Positions 7,213 to 16,651 of a DNA stretch of 64,000 nt are shown here, one piece after another. Origin of the DNA: an uncultured Bacteroidales bacterium. GTDB taxonomy: Bacteria > Bacteroidota > Bacteroidia > Bacteroidales > Lentimicrobiaceae. Location of the stretch: NCBI GenBank assembly GCA_937894795.1, contig CALCQV010000136.1:1-64000 (forward strand), written 5' to 3'. Position 1 is the stretch's first letter; each line of letters starts with the position of its first letter. The notes beneath the pieces are model-generated. The model worked only from the letters and a program-made list of their open reading frames with translations. It made no database searches and was not told where the DNA came from. The position numbers were made by a program, and so were the translations under genes.

Positions 7213-8583
7213 ATGTCGTTGTTTGCTGTTGTTGATGTTGAAACAACCGGTGGCAGTTATCAAAATGCCCGGTTAACTGAGATAGCTATTTACTTGTTCA
7301 ACGGTGAACGTATTGTAAAGGAATTTACAACGCTCATTAATCCTGAACGGCCTATTCCTTATATGATAACCAAGCTCACCGGAATTACGGATGAAATGGT
7401 TGCCAATGCACCAAAGTTCTATGAAATTGCCCGTGAAATTGTTGAAATGACTGAAGGTGCAGTTTTTGTTGGTCATAATGTTGCCTTTGATTATAATTTC
7501 ATTCGACAAGAATTCAAGAGTCTGGGTTACAACTATAAGCGATCTACACTGTGTACCGTTAAAATGAGTCGTAAAATACTGCCCGGTTATGATTCTTACA
7601 GCCTGGGCAATCTTTGTAGTTCCATTGGCATTCCAATAAACAATCGACATAGGGCAGCTGGTGATGCACTTGCCACAGCTTACTTACTAAAGCTATTAAT
7701 TGAAACAGACTCCAATCAAATTAGTGGTCAGATACAGGAGATTCCTGAAATCATTAAAGATGTACCTGAAGATACAGGAGTTTATTATCTGCATGATGAA
7801 ACAGGTCACATCATATATGTTGGAAAGAGTTTGAATATGTACGAACGCATACAACAGCATTTTCGTAATCAGGATACTTCAAAAGCCATTGAAATGCGAA
7901 ATAGAATTGCATCAGTTTCTTATGAAGTTACGGGAAGTGAATTGCTGGCATTGTTGCTGGAATCTAATGAAATTAAAAAGCACAACCCACCCTATAACAG
8001 AGCCCAACGCAGAACACGCTTTGGCTATAGTGTTTTCACATACATTGATGACAACGGATATATTTGTTTCTATGCGGGTCATCAGCTAAATGGTCATCAG
8101 CCTATTGCTTCGTTCACATCACTGAACAATGCCCGGAGTTTTCTCTATTCATTGGTCGACAAGTATGATCTTTGCCAGAAGCTGTGTGGTCTCTATGAAT
8201 CAGGAGGTGCCTGTTTTCATTATACAATCAAAAAATGTAAGGGCGCATGCCATGGTATAGAGCCTCCCGAGTGCTATAACCAAAGGGCTAAGTCTGCAAT
8301 TAAGGAAATAGATTTTAAAGATCAGGATTTTTACATCATTGAGAATGGTCGTTCATTTGATGAGTATTCGGTGGTTAAAATTGCTGGTGGCAGATATTTT
8401 GGTTTTGGATATGTAGATTCATTCTCTACTGACCTTGAGAGTTTAGACGGGTGTATTAAACAATTTGATGATAACCGTGATACACGAATCATTATAAAGA
8501 GCTATATAAAGAAACATCCCAGAATAAAGATTGTGAAGCCCAAAAGTGGCATTCATTCTCGCTTCTATGATTCTACTATGTAA
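7213..8583 (+). CDS. DEDDh exonuclease fused to a GIY-YIG (UvrC/Cho-like) nuclease domain
   Basis: This is a 456-residue two-nuclease protein. Residues 1-160 form a DnaQ-like 3'-5' exonuclease with the ExoI motif VVDVETTGG, ExoII FVGHNVAFDY and ExoIII HRAAGDALATA, giving the D-E-D-D-H active site. Residues 190-270 form a GIY-YIG domain with GVYYLHDE, IIYVGKSLNMYERIQQHF and a conserved NEIKKHNPPYN segment as in UvrC and Cho. The C-terminal part has a Cys-rich patch (CQKLCGLYESGGACFHYTIK) like the middle region of UvrC. The same architecture is known in Actinobacteria and Bacteroidota and is thought to act in DNA repair, but the pathway is not settled. It stands alone between a terminator and the next promoter. 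Confidence 0.88.
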   Translation: MSLFAVVDVETTGGSYQNARLTEIAIYLFNGERIVKEFTTLINPERPIPYMITKLTGITDEMVANAPKFYEIAREIVEMTEGAVFVGHNVAFDYNFIRQEFKSLGYNYKRSTLCTVKMSRKILPGYDSYSLGNLCSSIGIPINNRHRAAGDALATAYLLKLLIETDSNQISGQIQEIPEIIKDVPEDTGVYYLHDETGHIIYVGKSLNMYERIQQHFRNQDTSKAIEMRNRIASVSYEVTGSELLALLLESNEIKKHNPPYNRAQRRTRFGYSVFTYIDDNGYICFYAGHQLNGHQPIASFTSLNNARSFLYSLVDKYDLCQKLCGLYESGGACFHYTIKKCKGACHGIEPPECYNQRAKSAIKEIDFKDQDFYIIENGRSFDEYSVVKIAGGRYFGFGYVDSFSTDLESLDGCIKQFDDNRDTRIIIKSYIKKHPRIKIVKPKSGIHSRFYDSTM

Positions 8584-8594
8584 CCAAACAACTT

Positions 8595-8602
8595 TACCTT
8601 TG
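8595..8602 (+). promoter_or_regulatory. -7 promoter box (TACCTTTG) for the DUF4403-like lipoprotein gene
   Basis: TACCTTTG matches TAnnTTTG and lies 42 bases before the ATG at 8645, directly after the preceding stop codon. Confidence 0.55.
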
Positions 8603-8644
8603 CATACAATTCAGTAGATTTTGATTCCATAAATTTTTTTTACA

Positions 8645-10054
8645 ATGAAGTACACATGCAAGTTTCTTCTAACCATTATTGCTCTTTCAGCGTTTGTATC
8701 ATGCAAGAGTGTTCAGGTTGAAAAACCATTGGAAGCATATAATAACCAAGTGTTCAATACCAGGAATTCAGTAGTAAGCTTTACCACCCAAACCAGGATT
8801 ATTGACATTCAGAATGAGCTGAACAATAGTTTTACCGGATTGATATACGAAGACAATAGCCTTGAGAATAATGGAGGTGATAATGTTATGGTAAAAGCGT
8901 GGAAACAAGGCGACATACAGCTCAACATGAAAGGGAATGTACTAACCTATAGAGTTCCATTGAAGACGTGGATCAAAGCCGGCTTTAATATTCAGAAATT
9001 TGGCATTACCATAGCTGATTACAGAGAACTAAATGCATCATTGGCATTGAAATTCAATACTGCTGTTACCTTAAATCCGGATTGGACAGTTACCACAAAA
9101 ACCACATCTGAAGGGTATGAATGGCTTTCAACACCTACCATCAAAGTTGGAGGAATGGATATTTCAGTGAAGTTTGTGGCTGACCTGATAATGCAGGCAG
9201 GATTGAAAAAGATGGGATCAACTATTGATGGTAGCATTAAGGATTACCTTGATTTGAAGCCCTATGCTAAGAATGCCTGGGACATGATCAATAAACCGCT
9301 TAAAATTAACGATGAATATAATGTTTGGTTGAAAATTGATCCTCAAAAAATCGTTTCATCAACGCTTTCGGCGAATAATGGCATGATAAAACATCAAGCG
9401 GGACTGAATGGAACAATAAAGCTGTCACTGGGAGAGGAGCCTCTCAAATCTGAAGTCGCCAAGCCTTTACCTGATCTTTTGATAGGAGATCTGCCTGTGG
9501 ATGTTACCACATTGAATGCCTATGTATCAATGCCGTTTACAGAGATAAACAAAGTTGCGCTTTCCTATCTTGAAGGCAAAACATTTGAGCAAGGGAAAAG
9601 AAAAGTGGTGGTTGAAGATTTAAGAATATATGGCAGTGAAGGGAACCTGGTGGCTGAAACAATGTTATCAGGAAGTGTTAAAGGCACAATTTACTTCATC
9701 GGGAAACCGGCCTATAATCCCATTGATTCCACCCTCGTGATTAAAGACTTTGATTATGAATTGTCAACCAAAAATTTCCTTTTGAAATCGGCTTCCTGGT
9801 TATATCAGGATGGATTCAGGCGGTTAATAGCTGATCAGTTGAAATGGAGTATAAAGAAAGAGATGATAATGATCCGTTCAACGGTAAACAATAAGCTGAA
9901 AGCATACAAACTAACACCCGGAATTACCTTAACAGGTAACATTGATAAGGTGGAGCCGGGGCAGGTTTTCATAACTCCCGATGGGTTGGTGCCTGAGATA
10001 ATGGCGAGGGGGAAATTTGGAATAACCATTGAAAAGTTACCCAACGGCAACTAG
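8645..10054 (+). CDS. DUF4403-family lipoprotein
   Basis: This 469-residue protein begins with a lipoprotein signal (hydrophobic residues 6-18, then SCKS as the lipobox Cys), so it is probably attached to the envelope. The body is beta-rich with alternating short strands and matches my memory of the Bacteroidota DUF4403 family, whose members have duplicated lipid-binding-like halves and no assigned activity. No catalytic motif is visible. It has its own -7 box and a strong terminator at 10064-10092, so it is monocistronic. The family assignment is from pattern recall and should be treated as moderate. Confidence 0.65.
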   Translation: MKYTCKFLLTIIALSAFVSCKSVQVEKPLEAYNNQVFNTRNSVVSFTTQTRIIDIQNELNNSFTGLIYEDNSLENNGGDNVMVKAWKQGDIQLNMKGNVLTYRVPLKTWIKAGFNIQKFGITIADYRELNASLALKFNTAVTLNPDWTVTTKTTSEGYEWLSTPTIKVGGMDISVKFVADLIMQAGLKKMGSTIDGSIKDYLDLKPYAKNAWDMINKPLKINDEYNVWLKIDPQKIVSSTLSANNGMIKHQAGLNGTIKLSLGEEPLKSEVAKPLPDLLIGDLPVDVTTLNAYVSMPFTEINKVALSYLEGKTFEQGKRKVVVEDLRIYGSEGNLVAETMLSGSVKGTIYFIGKPAYNPIDSTLVIKDFDYELSTKNFLLKSASWLYQDGFRRLIADQLKWSIKKEMIMIRSTVNNKLKAYKLTPGITLTGNIDKVEPGQVFITPDGLVPEIMARGKFGITIEKLPNGN

Positions 10055-10063
10055 TGAAAAGAA

Positions 10064-10092
10064 AAATCCGGGCCCATCAAGGGCCCGGATTT
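10064..10092 (+). terminator. Intrinsic terminator after the DUF4403-like gene
   Basis: A perfect 12-bp GC-rich stem (AAATCCGGGCCC with its complement) encloses the loop ATCAA. The following T run is short. Confidence 0.8.
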
Positions 10093-10208
10093 GCACTGCA
10101 TCATTCCTGTCTGTTAGATGCCGCTAGTTAACCGGGATGAAAAACATTTATCATTTTCAGATTATTCCACCCTGGTTGATTAACAATAGTACAATCGAGT
10201 ATTCAAGG

Positions 10209-10934
10209 TTATTGTATTGAGTATATTCCACCTGACCCTGAAATCCTGCTATCAATATCAGGATGTCCTTTATAGTATACATTTCCGCTTCCGCTAATTT
10301 GAACGTTCATATAATCAGCAACGGTTAGTTCTGTTTTACCGGAACCACTGATATTTATATCGGCTGTTTCGCTTAACAGGTTATATGCATGTACGTTACC
10401 CGATCCTGAAATCTGAAGGTACTGATCAGCACAAATGCCGGCCAGGTATACTTTCCCGCTTCCTGAGATTCTTGCATCCAAAGAGGGTGTGTCAATATCA
10501 TGAAGATCAACATTGCCTGATCCTGAAATCCGTATTCTAAGTTCATTGGTTACAATGGGGGTTTCATTGTAAACGTTTCCTGAACCTGATATTTGTATTT
10601 CACTTAAATCATTGGTGGTGATAAACACTTTAATAGGATCGTATCTTTTAACTACAACCCTGTTTTCAAATCTGATATTAAGTTCATTGCTCTTAACTTC
10701 GGTTCTGATAACATCAAGAACATTGTCTTGGGCTTCAATGGTAATACCTTCATCAATCCCCTGATAGATATAAACATCAGCAGGTATTGACAATGTGACT
10801 TCATCAAATGATGATGTGTTTCTATCTTCACTTACAACGGGGCCGGAACCCTTAACAACTTCAACCCATTCACTTTCACATGAGCTGAACAATAATGTGG
10901 CAACGATAATTGGCAGGAATAGTTTTGTGTGCAT
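10209..10934 (-). CDS. Head GIN domain (DUF2807) lipoprotein with ISGSGNV repeats
   Basis: This 241-residue protein has a lipoprotein signal peptide ending in SSCES (lipobox Cys). Residues 20-120 contain the usual DUF2807 start (SEDRNTSSFDEVTLSIPADV). From about residue 112 on there are seven repeats of the motif ISGSGxV spaced 18-23 residues apart, which form a right-handed parallel beta-helix like the head of auto-transporter adhesins. Such proteins are common in Bacteroidota, sit on the cell surface or in the periplasm and have no known enzymatic activity. It has no clear operon partner. The next gene upstream on the same strand, cysS, lies beyond the M2-like peptidase gene. Confidence 0.85.
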   Translation of the reverse strand: MHTKLFLPIIVATLLFSSCESEWVEVVKGSGPVVSEDRNTSSFDEVTLSIPADVYIYQGIDEGITIEAQDNVLDVIRTEVKSNELNIRFENRVVVKRYDPIKVFITTNDLSEIQISGSGNVYNETPIVTNELRIRISGSGNVDLHDIDTPSLDARISGSGKVYLAGICADQYLQISGSGNVHAYNLLSETADINISGSGKTELTVADYMNVQISGSGNVYYKGHPDIDSRISGSGGIYSIQ

Positions 10935-11291
10935 GACGCTTGATTTTTAAGTTAACAAATAGTAGTAAATGACAAGTATACTTTTTACCTCTATAAAAAT
11001 TCATGCCAAAACACTTTATCACCTCATAAATTTATTCTACCCTGATCTTCATATATTAATGCAAGGCCTGTAAATAGCCAATTACAGAGATACATGCGTT
11101 ATAATAAAACCTATAATTTTTAAATCAGAAATAATCCATATGCTAAAAATGACTTGGCTCAATGTACGATACTGAACATGCGGATTGTAAAAAGGGACAG
11201 GTGATGCACCTATCCCTTTATTATAGAATAAATTACGAAATGATTTCCAGTGGATGGTACTATTTACCTACTGTAAAAAAGAAGCACTGAT
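10935..11291. other. Intergenic region before the M2-like peptidase stop
   Basis: This 357-base stretch carries the terminator at 11191-11219 and presumably the promoter of the GIN-domain gene. No exact TAnnTTTG box was found there on the minus strand. Nothing else is recognisable. Confidence 0.5.
11191..11219 (-). terminator. Intrinsic terminator after the M2-like peptidase gene
   Basis: A 13-bp stem with one mismatch (AAAGGGACAGGTG with CACCTATCCCTTT) encloses a 3-nt loop. On the minus strand it is followed by a T run. Confidence 0.7.
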
Positions 11292-12980
11292 TTATTTACT
11301 AAGGAACTGTTCAGCATAAAATTGAGCAGTAAGTTTCGTACCTGTTGCCTGTTCAATCATATCATTCCATTTATAGCGGCTGCCGGGTGCAAATACGTTG
11401 TCAATAAAATATTTACCTACTTCCGTATTACCGTAGAAGCTCTGGTTCATAAAATCAGTTGAATTAAGTATCTGAGCAGTAATATGGTGATTTAGCTGAG
11501 ATGCAAGTAATTCTCCAAGGAGATAATTATGGTAATAACACGGGAATGTGGCGATATGTATTTTGCTGGCCCAGTCGGGGGCATTTCTACCTTCAGGCTT
11601 TTTAATCATCTGGTATTTTTCAACTATATTCCACCATAGCAAGTTCAAATCCTGGTCGGGATTCTCATACATAGCTTTTTCAAAACGGTACATAACCTGT
11701 GCCCAACGGCTGAAGGTAAGTTGTTCAAGGCGAAGCACCTTATAGGCTTCAGGGGCAATTTTATCTCGTTCTTCAGCTGTAATTATTTTCATATCATACA
11801 TCCACTGTGGATTTGAGGCCATTCGTCCAAAAATCATGGCAATAGATTCTGTAGTGAAGGTATGGGCCGGATTGCGTAAGGCAAAGGGTAGTGATTTATC
11901 AATATACTTATCGTAAACAGCATGTCCGAATTCGTGCATCATGGTGCCCATCCAACTATAATTTGGTTTTATGTTTGTGAGCACTCTAACATCACCTGAA
12001 TTGTCAATATCTATACAGTAAGCATGTTGATTCTTACCGGGTTTTTCATAGAGATCACTATTCTTCATAATGTCGGCAACATCCATTCCAATGGATGAAT
12101 AGTAATCACTGGTAAGTTTTTCTATGTTCTGGTTTGCATAGTATTTATCAAGTTCAATACTATAAATTGCAGGAGCTTCCTGGAAGAACCGGTTTTGATA
12201 ATGCCATGGCATTAATTGTTCTTTTGGGATATTAAGTCGTGTAGCCAGATAGGTATCTATTTCATCTTTCAGCTCTGAAAAAGAATCTCTGGTTAAGTTG
12301 TCAAGCTCATCAAACAAGGCACTGATTTCTTCGGGGTCCTGTTCACTGAGTTCCAGGCTCATGGAATGGTAGTTGTCAAATCCCAGTTGTTTAGCTATAG
12401 TGTTCCTCAACTTAACGAGTTCAATTACATCATTTGAAACCACGTTACCAATTTCCTTATGAGCTTCCCAGGCGGCTTGCAGTTCCTTACTATTGGTTGA
12501 TGATTTCAATATTGCTTCAATTTCATTGTCAGATAGCGATTTACCATCAATCATGGCTCTGAAATTTGAATATTTCTTTTCAACCTCAATTTCCATTTTA
12601 ACTTTCTTAGCCAGCAAAGAAGTATCAATTTGATTACCCAGGTAAGTATTGTAAAGAACTTCCAACTGCCTCAGCAATAAGGTGTCCTGAATATTACCTT
12701 CGGTTTTGATTTTCTTCAGCAGTTCAAAGTCTTCTTTATTGGTGAAGTGGTTATTAAGTTGCACCTGGTATTTTTCGGCAAGTGCATAGTCATCACTGTT
12801 ACCTGAAATGGAAGCATTCCAATAAGCGTTATATGCTTGTACTTGCAATGGAATAACAGTTGACTCAAATGTTTTAATGAAATCTCTGAATTCTTGTTCC
12901 ATGTTTTGTTTCTTTGATTTACAACCCATAATGGCCATTAAGAACATAAAGGGGATCAGAATTTTTACTATTGTTCTCAT
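11292..12980 (-). CDS. M2/M3-like zinc metallopeptidase, lipoprotein (peptidyl-dipeptidase-like)
   Basis: This 562-residue protein starts with a lipoprotein signal (hydrophobic residues 6-18, GC lipobox) and is almost entirely alpha-helical. The zinc motif HEFGH is at residues 349-353. A third ligand candidate, Glu378 in TTESIAM, lies 25 residues later after an LPFALRNPAH segment that resembles the angiotensin-converting-enzyme (M2) pattern. Such enzymes release dipeptides from peptide C-termini. The closest family is M2, but helical M3 oligopeptidases share the fold and cannot be excluded by eye. It lies 64 bases after cysS on the same strand, with a terminator downstream. It probably acts outside the cytoplasm in peptide use. 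Confidence 0.82.
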   Translation of the reverse strand: MRTIVKILIPFMFLMAIMGCKSKKQNMEQEFRDFIKTFESTVIPLQVQAYNAYWNASISGNSDDYALAEKYQVQLNNHFTNKEDFELLKKIKTEGNIQDTLLLRQLEVLYNTYLGNQIDTSLLAKKVKMEIEVEKKYSNFRAMIDGKSLSDNEIEAILKSSTNSKELQAAWEAHKEIGNVVSNDVIELVKLRNTIAKQLGFDNYHSMSLELSEQDPEEISALFDELDNLTRDSFSELKDEIDTYLATRLNIPKEQLMPWHYQNRFFQEAPAIYSIELDKYYANQNIEKLTSDYYSSIGMDVADIMKNSDLYEKPGKNQHAYCIDIDNSGDVRVLTNIKPNYSWMGTMMHEFGHAVYDKYIDKSLPFALRNPAHTFTTESIAMIFGRMASNPQWMYDMKIITAEERDKIAPEAYKVLRLEQLTFSRWAQVMYRFEKAMYENPDQDLNLLWWNIVEKYQMIKKPEGRNAPDWASKIHIATFPCYYHNYLLGELLASQLNHHITAQILNSTDFMNQSFYGNTEVGKYFIDNVFAPGSRYKWNDMIEQATGTKLTAQFYAEQFLSK

Positions 12981-13044
12981 ACGTTGGTTGATTGAATGAT
13001 GGTGTTATTACTATATTGTTTGTTGTGTCAGAGTATGGTCACAT

Positions 13045-14523
13045 TTACTTTTCAATTTCCCAGGTGGAACCATCACGGGTATCTTTGATAGTAATACCCA
13101 GATTTGAGAGTTCATCCCTAATTTTATCCGATGTGCTGAAATCCTTGCTTGCTCTGGCATTCTTTCGCAGGTCGAGGATAAGGTTCATCAACCCGTCAAC
13201 CTTCTGATTTGATCCCTGAACCTCTTTTTCCTCTTTCAGGCCAAGAACCTGAATAGCGAAGATGTCAAAAATACGCTTGAGCAGTTTAATATCTTCGGCG
13301 GTCAGTTTTTCAAGATTATTATGAACAGAATTAATAATCCTGACACCTTCAAACAGATTGGCAATAACTATCGGACTGTTGAAGTCATCATTCATGGCTT
13401 CATGACAATTTTTTTCAATGGCTTTGATATCTGAATCAGAGGTATCACTTGCCTTGAGGGAATCAATGAGGTTGTAGGCTTTCAGCAGACGATCAAGTCC
13501 TTTTTCAGCAGCCTGTATTGCTTCATTTGAGAAATCAAGGGTACTTCTGTAATGAGCCTGAAGAATGAAAAACCTTATTGTCATTGGTGAGTAAGCTTTT
13601 TCAAGCGCCGCATGATCACCGGCAAACAGTTGACCGAGTGTAATGAAATTACCCAGTGATTTGCCCATCTTCTGACCATTGATGGTAATCATATTATTGT
13701 GCATCCAGTAATTAACGGGATCTGTTTTATGGGCAGCAACACTTTGAGCTATTTCAGACTCATGATGAGGGAACATCAGATCCATACCTCCTCCATGAAT
13801 ATCAAAATTATTACCCAGATATCTTGCGCTCATAGCCGAACATTCAAGATGCCATCCGGGAAAACCATCACTCCATGGAGAAGGCCAACGCATTATATGC
13901 TCAGGCTGTGCTTTCTTCCACAGGGCAAAATCAACCGCATTTTCTTTTTCATCCTGTCCTTCCAGGCTTCGGGTGTTTGATATAAGATCTTCAATCACCC
14001 GGCCCGATAGCTTTCCATAATTATATTCGCTGTTATACTTTGCCACATCAAAATATACCGAACCATTTTTAATATAGGCAAAACCATTATCCAGAATCTG
14101 ATTAATCAGCTGGATCTGTTCAATAATATGACCGGATGCATGAGGCTCAATACTCGGGCTCAATACATTCAAAGCCTCCATATCATGATGATACCTTTGC
14201 GTATAGTAATGAACAACTTCCATAGGTTCAAGCTTATCCAGCTTTGCTTTCTTACCTATCTTGTCTTCACCTTCATCGGCGTCATTCTCCAGATGACCAA
14301 CATCAGTTATATTTCTAACATATCGAACTTTATAACCTAAGTACTGAAGATAGCGGAATACAAGATCAAAGGTAATGGCAGGCCGTGCATGTCCCAGATG
14401 TGCATCACCGTATACCGTAGGCCCACAGACATATAATCCTACGAAAGGCGGATTTAACGGCTTAAAGACCTCTTTTTTACGACTCAGCGTATTATAGATG
14501 CTAATAACATTTTCCATATTCAA
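13045..14523 (-). CDS. cysS: Cysteinyl-tRNA synthetase
   Basis: This 492-residue class I aminoacyl-tRNA synthetase attaches cysteine to tRNA-Cys. It shows the HIGH-equivalent HLGHARP near residue 42, the KMSKS-equivalent KMGKSLGN in the middle, and the zinc ligands of the family ([14 protein letters not shown] and the HHESEIAQS segment). The helical anticodon-binding domain at the end includes the [12 protein letters not shown] element. The length is normal. A -7 box at 14535-14542 leaves a leader of only a few bases, so the start may be this ATG or the next one two codons later (14517). Confidence 0.97.
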   Translation of the reverse strand: MNMENVISIYNTLSRKKEVFKPLNPPFVGLYVCGPTVYGDAHLGHARPAITFDLVFRYLQYLGYKVRYVRNITDVGHLENDADEGEDKIGKKAKLDKLEPMEVVHYYTQRYHHDMEALNVLSPSIEPHASGHIIEQIQLINQILDNGFAYIKNGSVYFDVAKYNSEYNYGKLSGRVIEDLISNTRSLEGQDEKENAVDFALWKKAQPEHIMRWPSPWSDGFPGWHLECSAMSARYLGNNFDIHGGGMDLMFPHHESEIAQSVAAHKTDPVNYWMHNNMITINGQKMGKSLGNFITLGQLFAGDHAALEKAYSPMTIRFFILQAHYRSTLDFSNEAIQAAEKGLDRLLKAYNLIDSLKASDTSDSDIKAIEKNCHEAMNDDFNSPIVIANLFEGVRIINSVHNNLEKLTAEDIKLLKRIFDIFAIQVLGLKEEKEVQGSNQKVDGLMNLILDLRKNARASKDFSTSDKIRDELSNLGITIKDTRDGSTWEIEK

Positions 14524-14534
14524 TAATTAAAAAG

Positions 14535-14542
14535 CAAAAGTA
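14535..14542 (-). promoter_or_regulatory. -7 promoter box (TACTTTTG) for cysS
   Basis: On the minus strand this reads TACTTTTG, matching TAnnTTTG, 12 bases upstream of the cysS ATG. The expected transcript leader is very short. Confidence 0.6.
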
Positions 14543-14563
14543 TTATTTTTTGGCGATTAGTCA

Positions 14564-15472
14564 TCAGCTCATGAGTGTGTCAACCCTTCGGGTCTGATAT
14601 AACCAATATGCAAAGAAAGCAGTCAGCAAAACAGAGGAGATAAGCAAAAACGGCGACTCCACAGTTCCAAACCCATCAGGCGATTGGGCGATAATATTCC
14701 TGGCATTCAACCATGAAACTACCACAACTGTTCCATTATTAATAAAATGTGCTAATATGGGCAACCATATTGATCCACTCCAAACAAACAAATAGCCAAA
14801 TACAATACCAAGGAACATGCGGGGCATAAATCCATAAAACTGAAAATGAAAGGCACTGAATATAATAGCAGATAACCATACCGCTACATGAATATTCTTA
14901 AATATATTTCTCATGAAAGGTATCAGAACAGCCCTGAACAACAGTTCTTCACCTAAAGCCGGTAATAAAACAATCATGAAAATATTTACACTAAAAGACC
15001 AAGTATCAGTATATGACAACATCCATTCAACGAGTTCACCGGCTGAATTTTCCTTATCTCTCATCCAATCTTCCAGGTTCTTTAATCCTTCAGGTAGGCT
15101 CATGGCTTCATTCCATTCCATGAGCTGACCTACAAATGGACTCATCGTAATAATAATCATCAGTGAGATCAACACATGTATAGGTTGTATCTTATTGAAA
15201 CCAAGGGATTTGGCCGGCCTATGCTCTGTGAATATTGCGAATAGAACCGTTGGAATGATGAATATACCAATTTGATTCAGAATCTGCATGGTGCGCACAA
15301 ATTGAATATCTGTCATCAGCTCAGCTGTGTTCAATGACCCAACTCCCTTAAAAAGAATGAATATCAGATAAGCTATGCCAACTGATAATATGGCTCCCAA
15401 TATCATCAGACCTATTAATAGAAGAAGCTTAGCTCCCCTTGAGATATTTGGAAATAGTGTTATGAATTGCAT
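14564..15472 (-). CDS. CPBP-family (CAAX protease-like) intramembrane metalloprotease
   Basis: This 302-residue membrane protein has about eight hydrophobic segments. The ABI/CPBP motif EELLFRAV lies in the second half, followed by the conserved SAIIFSAFHFQF and a LAHFINNGTV segment that supply the other metal-binding residues. Relatives include CAAX prenyl proteases and bacteriocin-immunity proteins, and bacterial substrates are mostly unknown. A longer reading with a TTG start at 15493 is possible. That codon lies inside the -7 box at 15491-15498, so transcription must begin downstream and the ATG at 15472 is preferred. No partner gene suggests a substrate. Confidence 0.85.
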   Translation of the reverse strand: MQFITLFPNISRGAKLLLLIGLMILGAILSVGIAYLIFILFKGVGSLNTAELMTDIQFVRTMQILNQIGIFIIPTVLFAIFTEHRPAKSLGFNKIQPIHVLISLMIIITMSPFVGQLMEWNEAMSLPEGLKNLEDWMRDKENSAGELVEWMLSYTDTWSFSVNIFMIVLLPALGEELLFRAVLIPFMRNIFKNIHVAVWLSAIIFSAFHFQFYGFMPRMFLGIVFGYLFVWSGSIWLPILAHFINNGTVVVVSWLNARNIIAQSPDGFGTVESPFLLISSVLLTAFFAYWLYQTRRVDTLMS

Positions 15473-15490
15473 ATTTGTTGCATAAGTATG

Positions 15491-15498
15491 CAAAAGTA
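15491..15498 (-). promoter_or_regulatory. -7 promoter box (TACTTTTG) for the CPBP gene
   Basis: The minus strand reads TACTTTTG, 18 bases before the ATG at 15472. It decides the start codon of the CPBP gene. Confidence 0.6.
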
Positions 15499-15639
15499 CT
15501 ACTTAATCAAATGACTGTTCCCTATTTTAAGCAATAGTCAGAATTATGTGATGTTCAATGTGATAAATGTTGACGTTGAAGTAAACTGAAGTGTCTGATG
15601 AACTTTTTATGCATTAAAGGGGTTATTTTTCTTTATAAC

Positions 15640-15656
15640 TTGGCATTGCTTGCCAA
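15640..15656. promoter_or_regulatory. Perfect palindrome TTGGCA-N5-TGCCAA, operator-like
   Basis: A 6-5-6 inverted repeat lies 92 bases before the SRPBCC gene and about 165 bases before the divergent CPBP start. Its size suits a dimeric helix-turn-helix repressor. It is too short for a terminator. No regulator gene is adjacent. Confidence 0.4.
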
Positions 15657-15747
15657 TATATTGATTATGAATCATCTAAGGGGATTTGTTTATTCAAATA
15701 AGTACTCCTTAGTGTATATTTTATTACATAATTCTTAAGTTACAATT

Positions 15748-16626
15748 ATGGAAACAGCTAAGCGAAAAATCATAAATATTGAAACGATAGTTCATGCAGA
15801 CCCTGCGAATGTATGGGAAATGTGGACAAAACCTGAACATATTGTTCAATGGAACAATGCATCAAGTGACTGGCATACAACAAGAGCCGAAAATGATTTA
15901 AAAGTAGGTGGAATCTTTTTGTCGAGAATGGAAGCCAAAGATGGAAGCAGCGGCTTCGACTTTACCGGGAAATACGATAAGGTTGAATATCTGAAGGAGA
16001 TACATTATACCATGGACGACGGGCGCCGGGTTGAAACCAGGTTTATCCCCAAAGGAATTTCAACTGCAGTATTTGAATCTTTTGAAGCAGAAGATCTCAA
16101 TTCACCTGAGATACAACGAGCAGGCTGGAAGTCAATATTGGACAATTTCAAACTATATGTTGAAACTTACCGTGGGGTGGAAAATCTCTATTTTCAGATA
16201 ACTATAAATGCACCGGTAGATAAAGTGTATAAAGTGATGCTTGATAAAGAGCATTATACTGAGTGGACGACAGAGTTTGACCCAACTTCCCGTTTTGAAG
16301 GGTCGTGGGAACAAAATACAAAGATGTTATTTATTGGAACAGATAAGGATGGAAATGAAGGTGGCATGGTGAGCTGGATTAAACAGAACATTGCCGGTAA
16401 AATAGTGACTATAGAGCATATAGGCCTGTACCAGAATGGGGAGGAAGTTCTTACCGGTGATGAGGTCAATAAATGGGCAGGAGCTACAGAAGAATATAGA
16501 TTTACCGATCAAGGTGGAAAAACATTGCTTGAGGTTGAACTGGGCGGTCTTATGGAATACAGGTCATTCTTTCTGGAAACCTGGCCCAAAGCCCTGAACA
16601 AACTTAAGTCAATATGTGAAAAATAA
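15748..16626 (+). CDS. Tandem SRPBCC (AHSA1-like) domain protein
   Basis: This 292-residue cytoplasmic protein is built of two START-like SRPBCC domains. The first (about residues 5-140) has the classic AHSA1-type WEMWTKPEHIVQWN start and ends in GWKSILDNFKLYVET. The second (about residues 148-290) begins with ITINAPVDKVYKVML and ends in a WPKALNKLKSICE helix. Single-domain AHSA1-like proteins are about 140 residues, so this is a duplication or fusion. The fold binds hydrophobic ligands, but none can be predicted here. A VOC-family gene follows after 25 bases, so the two form an operon often seen as small stress or detoxification units. Confidence 0.85.
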   Translation: METAKRKIINIETIVHADPANVWEMWTKPEHIVQWNNASSDWHTTRAENDLKVGGIFLSRMEAKDGSSGFDFTGKYDKVEYLKEIHYTMDDGRRVETRFIPKGISTAVFESFEAEDLNSPEIQRAGWKSILDNFKLYVETYRGVENLYFQITINAPVDKVYKVMLDKEHYTEWTTEFDPTSRFEGSWEQNTKMLFIGTDKDGNEGGMVSWIKQNIAGKIVTIEHIGLYQNGEEVLTGDEVNKWAGATEEYRFTDQGGKTLLEVELGGLMEYRSFFLETWPKALNKLKSICEK

Positions 16627-16651
16627 AATCTAAACTCAAAAAACTAATATT

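Noticed and set aside
15640..15656. Sigma-54 promoter reading of TTGGCATTGCTTGCCAA
   Set aside because: The distance between GG and GC is 8 bases, not 10, so a palindromic operator is the better reading.
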